From DATKJY01 sp964540105 (GTDB lineage: Bacteria > Zixibacteria > MSB-5A5 > GN15 > FEB-12): a stretch of 64,000 nucleotides of DNA. Shown piece after piece: positions 61,489 through 64,000 of the stretch. Below the pieces are notes generated by a model that saw nothing but the letters and a program-made list of their open reading frames with translations, made no database searches and was not told the origin of the DNA. Both the position numbers and the translations under genes were made by a program. Location: contig CAZILL010000003.1 in assembly GCA_964540105.1 (NCBI GenBank), positions 248,001-312,000 on the forward strand. Reading direction: 5' to 3'. Within the stretch, counting starts at the first letter, position 1. Every line of letters starts with the position of its first letter.

Positions 61489-62702
61489 TTCCAGTCTCTC
61501 CTCATTTTGCGGTCCCCAATGTAGATTTCATTCGGGGATTCGGGGTCGAGCGCCCACTTGATGCGGGCGACCCCCTCCATGATCTCTTTCACCGTCCCGC
61601 AGTAGCTTAGGCGCAAGTGCCCCTCCACGCCGAACTCCTTACCCGGAACAGTGACCACGAGCGCTTTGTCCAACAGGAATTGCGAGAGCTTGACGGAGTC
61701 TTTGTTGTAGGCGCTGAAATCGGGAAGGCAGTAGAAAGTGCCATCGGGTGGGATAAGGCGGACGCCCGTGAAGGCGTTCAACTCGTTGATCATGACGTTG
61801 CGATTGTTCTCCAGCGTAAGGCGCAGACTCTCGACGCTGCTCTGGATGCCGTTGAGAGCTCCCGCCGCCCCCTCCTGAAGAAGGACCGACGGACAGGACA
61901 TGTTCTGTGCCTGCACGTTGACCATCGCGGCGGTGACTTTAGTGTTGGCGATGGTCCAACCGATGCGAAAGCCGGTCATGGCGTACATCTTGGAGACGCC
62001 GTTCAGGACGATAATTCGAGATGAATCGCTGTTGTCTCTTGCGTACTTGTAGCAGGAAGCGGCGGTCTTGCCATCAAAGACGAGTTTGTGATAGATATCG
62101 TCCATGATGAGATAGATCCCCTTCTTCTCACTGAACTCGACGGCTTCGCGGATGAAGTCCTCTGAATAGACAGCGCCGGAGGGATTGTTGGGGCTGTTAA
62201 TGACGATCACTTTCGTATATGAACTGACCGCAGCAATGATATCTTTCATGCGAGGATGGAACCGTCCGTCCTCAGATCTTACGATCACAGGCTTACCGTA
62301 GACCATCTTGACGATCTCAGGGTAGCTGACCCAGTAGGGAGCGGGAATGATCACTTCATCCTGGGGATTGACCAGAGTCATCATGAGGTTATAGAAGGAG
62401 TGCTTGGCGCCGTTGGAGACGATCACGTTTTCCGGACCAACAATCTTGCCGTAGTTTTCCTCTGTGTAACGAATGATCGCCTTAACCAGCGAGGGAATCC
62501 CCTCGGTGGGAGTATAGCGGATGTCGGCGGTGGTGAGTTTGGCGGCGCAGCTGAGCAGGGCGTCCATTGGAACTTTGCTCTTTGGTTCGCCGGCTCCGAG
62601 GTGAATGACCGCCTCTCCTTTTTCACGCAGAACGCGCGCCGCCTCGTTGAGACGAAGGGTCGGTGATTCGTGAATCTCGCGAGCGAGTTGACTTATGCTC
62701 AT
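61485..62702 (-). CDS. Class I aspartate-type aminotransferase
   Basis: 405 aa PLP enzyme of fold type I. It has NGAKHSFYNLM, PAPYWVSYPEIV, NSPNNPSGAVY, MDDIYHKLVFDG and VSKMYAMTGFRIGW (PLP Lys near 238), as in the Thermus-type AspC. Likely makes oxaloacetate from aspartate, which is consistent with the coupled pckA downstream. A longer C-terminus (ALDPESPNEIYIGDRKMRRD) than usual is noted. Prephenate or LL-DAP activity is also possible. Confidence 0.92.
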   Translation of the reverse strand: MSISQLAREIHESPTLRLNEAARVLREKGEAVIHLGAGEPKSKVPMDALLSCAAKLTTADIRYTPTEGIPSLVKAIIRYTEENYGKIVGPENVIVSNGAKHSFYNLMMTLVNPQDEVIIPAPYWVSYPEIVKMVYGKPVIVRSEDGRFHPRMKDIIAAVSSYTKVIVINSPNNPSGAVYSEDFIREAVEFSEKKGIYLIMDDIYHKLVFDGKTAASCYKYARDNSDSSRIIVLNGVSKMYAMTGFRIGWTIANTKVTAAMVNVQAQNMSCPSVLLQEGAAGALNGIQSSVESLRLTLENNRNVMINELNAFTGVRLIPPDGTFYCLPDFSAYNKDSVKLSQFLLDKALVVTVPGKEFGVEGHLRLSYCGTVKEIMEGVARIKWALDPESPNEIYIGDRKMRRDWK

Positions 62703-62712
62703 GGTATCTACT

Positions 62713-63705
62713 CTATCCTCTCATGAGTGTGGCAATAGCGGACACATCGACGATGTCGTCGGCGCTGCAGCCGCGGGAAAGGTCGTTAGCCGGCTTGGCC
62801 AGACCCTGGATGATCGGACCGGTGGCAGTTCCTCCGGCAAGCCGTTGGGTTAGCTTGTAGCCAATGTTGCCAGCATCGAGGTCGGGAAAGATCAGGACAT
62901 TGGCATCGCCGGCGATACTCGAATTGGGGGCTTTACTCTTCGCGACTTCGGGGACAATTGCAGCGTCAAGCTGGAATTCGCCGTCGACTTTGAGGTCGGG
63001 GTGCTCGCGCTTGAGAATCTCGAGGGCAGCGAGGACCTTGTCGACGTCGGCATGCTTGGCGGAACCCTTGGTGGAGAATGAAAGAAGCGCGACTTTCGGT
63101 TCCTGACCAAGAAGGAACTTCATCGTTTCAGCCGTGGAGACTGCAATTGAGGCGAGTTGCTCGGCTGTTGGTTGAGGGACAACCGCGCAGTCGCCGAACA
63201 TGAAGACTTTGTCATGGGTGTCGCGATACTTCGGAATCGTCATCAAGAAAGAGCTGGAGACTGTATTGATCCCGGGTTTCAGGCCGATGACCTGAATCGC
63301 GGCTCGAAGCACATCGCCCGTAGTGTGAATAGCGCCCGCAACAGACGCGTCGGCGCGGTCGTGTCGAACCAGCATAGCGCCAAAGTACAACGGGTCGGCG
63401 ATCGCCTTGCGGGCTTCTTCTTCGGTGATTCCTTTGTCTTTGCGCCGTTCCATAAATTCGGCGACGTAGCCGTTGTAGTCGGGGGAATGCGCGGGGTTGA
63501 TGACTTCGACCTTTCCGAGCTGAAGACCGTGTTCTTTGGCGAGGCGTTCAATTTCTCTTTCATCGCCGAGGAGCGTGACTTTCGCGATTCCGTCGGAAAT
63601 AAGTTTGCGGGTCGCCAGAATGGTGCGCGGTTCGGTCCCCTCGGGGAGAACCACGCGCCGCCCCTTGGTCTTGGCTTTATCTTTTATGCTCGATACGACA
63701 TTCAT
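62713..63705 (-). CDS. pta: Phosphate acetyltransferase
   Basis: Converts acetyl-CoA and phosphate to acetyl phosphate. The 330-aa short form without the N-terminal P-loop domain: RRVVLPEGTEPRTILATRKL, DPLYFGAMLVRH, GAIHTTGDVLRAAIQVIG, and LSFSTKGSAKH with PDLDAGNIGYKLTQRLA in the CoA-binding half. No ackA is in the window. It lies 10 bp upstream of the aminotransferase. Confidence 0.95.
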   Translation of the reverse strand: MNVVSSIKDKAKTKGRRVVLPEGTEPRTILATRKLISDGIAKVTLLGDEREIERLAKEHGLQLGKVEVINPAHSPDYNGYVAEFMERRKDKGITEEEARKAIADPLYFGAMLVRHDRADASVAGAIHTTGDVLRAAIQVIGLKPGINTVSSSFLMTIPKYRDTHDKVFMFGDCAVVPQPTAEQLASIAVSTAETMKFLLGQEPKVALLSFSTKGSAKHADVDKVLAALEILKREHPDLKVDGEFQLDAAIVPEVAKSKAPNSSIAGDANVLIFPDLDAGNIGYKLTQRLAGGTATGPIIQGLAKPANDLSRGCSADDIVDVSAIATLMRG

Positions 63706-63753
63706 TGTGCCACTCCTGCCGCCCGAAAGGCGGGCAATGGTTACATGGGCTTG

Positions 63754-64000
63754 CTATACAAACTGATCCTTCAAATCAGGATCGGACAAAAAGGCCTCGA
63801 TAAAAGGGTCAATGTCACCGTCCATTACCGCCTGCACATTTGATGTCTCGTGCGAAGTGCGATGATCTTTGACCATATTATACGGATGAAAGACATAGGA
63901 GCGAATCTGTGAACCCCATTCGATCTTCTTCTTGGTCTTCTCAAATTTCTCCATCTTCTTGGCATCTTCCTCGCGCTGGAGCTGATAGAGGCGCGACTTG
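63754..64000 (-). CDS. prfB: Peptide chain release factor 2, C-terminal part (cut by window edge)
   Basis: The visible 82 residues (KSRLYQLQREEDAKKMEK, EWGSQIRSYVFHPYNMVKDH, ETSNVQAVMDGDIDPFIEAF) are the C-terminal end of RF2, which reads UGA and UAA. The GGQ and SPF motifs and the in-frame UGA frameshift site lie beyond the window, so they cannot be checked. RF1 would lack the KDHRT...MDGDID pattern. Confidence 0.92.
   Translation of the reverse strand, partial: KSRLYQLQREEDAKKMEKFEKTKKKIEWGSQIRSYVFHPYNMVKDHRTSHETSNVQAVMDGDIDPFIEAFLSDPDLKDQFV

Overview
The window reads as a chromosomal segment of an uncultured, LPS-bearing bacterium of the FCB superphylum, most likely near candidate phylum Zixibacteria. 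This is inference. It rests on a secreted beta-propeller protein ending in a dockerin-like tag (GNVD ... DISDL ... LVDFL), a secreted protein ending in a YPNPFNP / GLYFYRI tail of the kind used for Por-type (type IX) sorting, and an Mla-type lipid transport system and LPS-core glycosyltransferases. Gene density is high, with many 1-8 bp overlaps. No insertion sequence, prophage, CRISPR array or toxin-antitoxin pair was seen. Both window edges cut genes: aroE on the left, prfB on the right.

Region 1 (1-12.1 kb, minus strand) is one aromatic amino-acid block in the order dapF-like, trpE, trpG, trpD, trpC, trpF, trpB, trpA, argS, aroF, aroA, aroE. Most junctions are TGATG or ATGA couplings. The leading DapF homologue has serine at both catalytic cysteine positions. 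Region 2 (12.1-16.1 kb) has a LysN/MocR-type aminotransferase with its own terminator, a CRP-like palindrome lying on its -10, the secreted propeller/dockerin protein, and yebC. Region 3 (16.2-26 kb, plus) is information processing: HIT protein, rpsU, yqeY, cvpA, mutS2, dnaG, recN, then an LtaS-like membrane sulfatase. Region 4 (26-32.4 kb) has a MIO ammonia-lyase with a Thr-Ser-Gly cofactor triad, a DnaQ-type exonuclease fused to a WYL domain, tRNA-Ala(GGC), an MFS exporter, and an ECF sigma/anti-sigma/lipoprotein unit. Region 5 (32.4-37.4 kb, plus) has deoB and deoC, then a tight trio: a small Cys-rich protein, an archaemetzincin homologue that has lost its catalytic residues, and an MrfA/Hrq1-type helicase.

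Region 6 (37.4-41 kb, minus) is mlaE-mlaF-mlaD, with mlaE apparently starting at AUA, followed by a cohesin-like secreted protein behind a palindrome-bearing promoter. Region 7 (41.5-48.8 kb) has an OPT transporter, a group of zinc-ribbon/TPR protein, comF, Xer recombinase and degenerate GGDEF protein, and an exported M28 peptidase with PDZ. Region 8 (48.9-59.5 kb, minus) is a long unit: MBL hydrolase, PHP phosphatase, DNA glycosylase, site-2 protease, lipoprotein, MsbA-like exporter, three glycosyltransferases and a bifunctional Rel. Region 9 (59.8-64 kb, minus) is central metabolism (pckA, aminotransferase, pta) and prfB, beyond a 342-bp gene-free gap where strand composition also appears to change.

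The strongest candidates for something undescribed are the Cys-rich / pseudo-archaemetzincin / helicase trio, the Ser/Ser DapF homologue heading the trp operon, the exonuclease-WYL fusion, and the cohesin-like/dockerin-like pair of secreted proteins.
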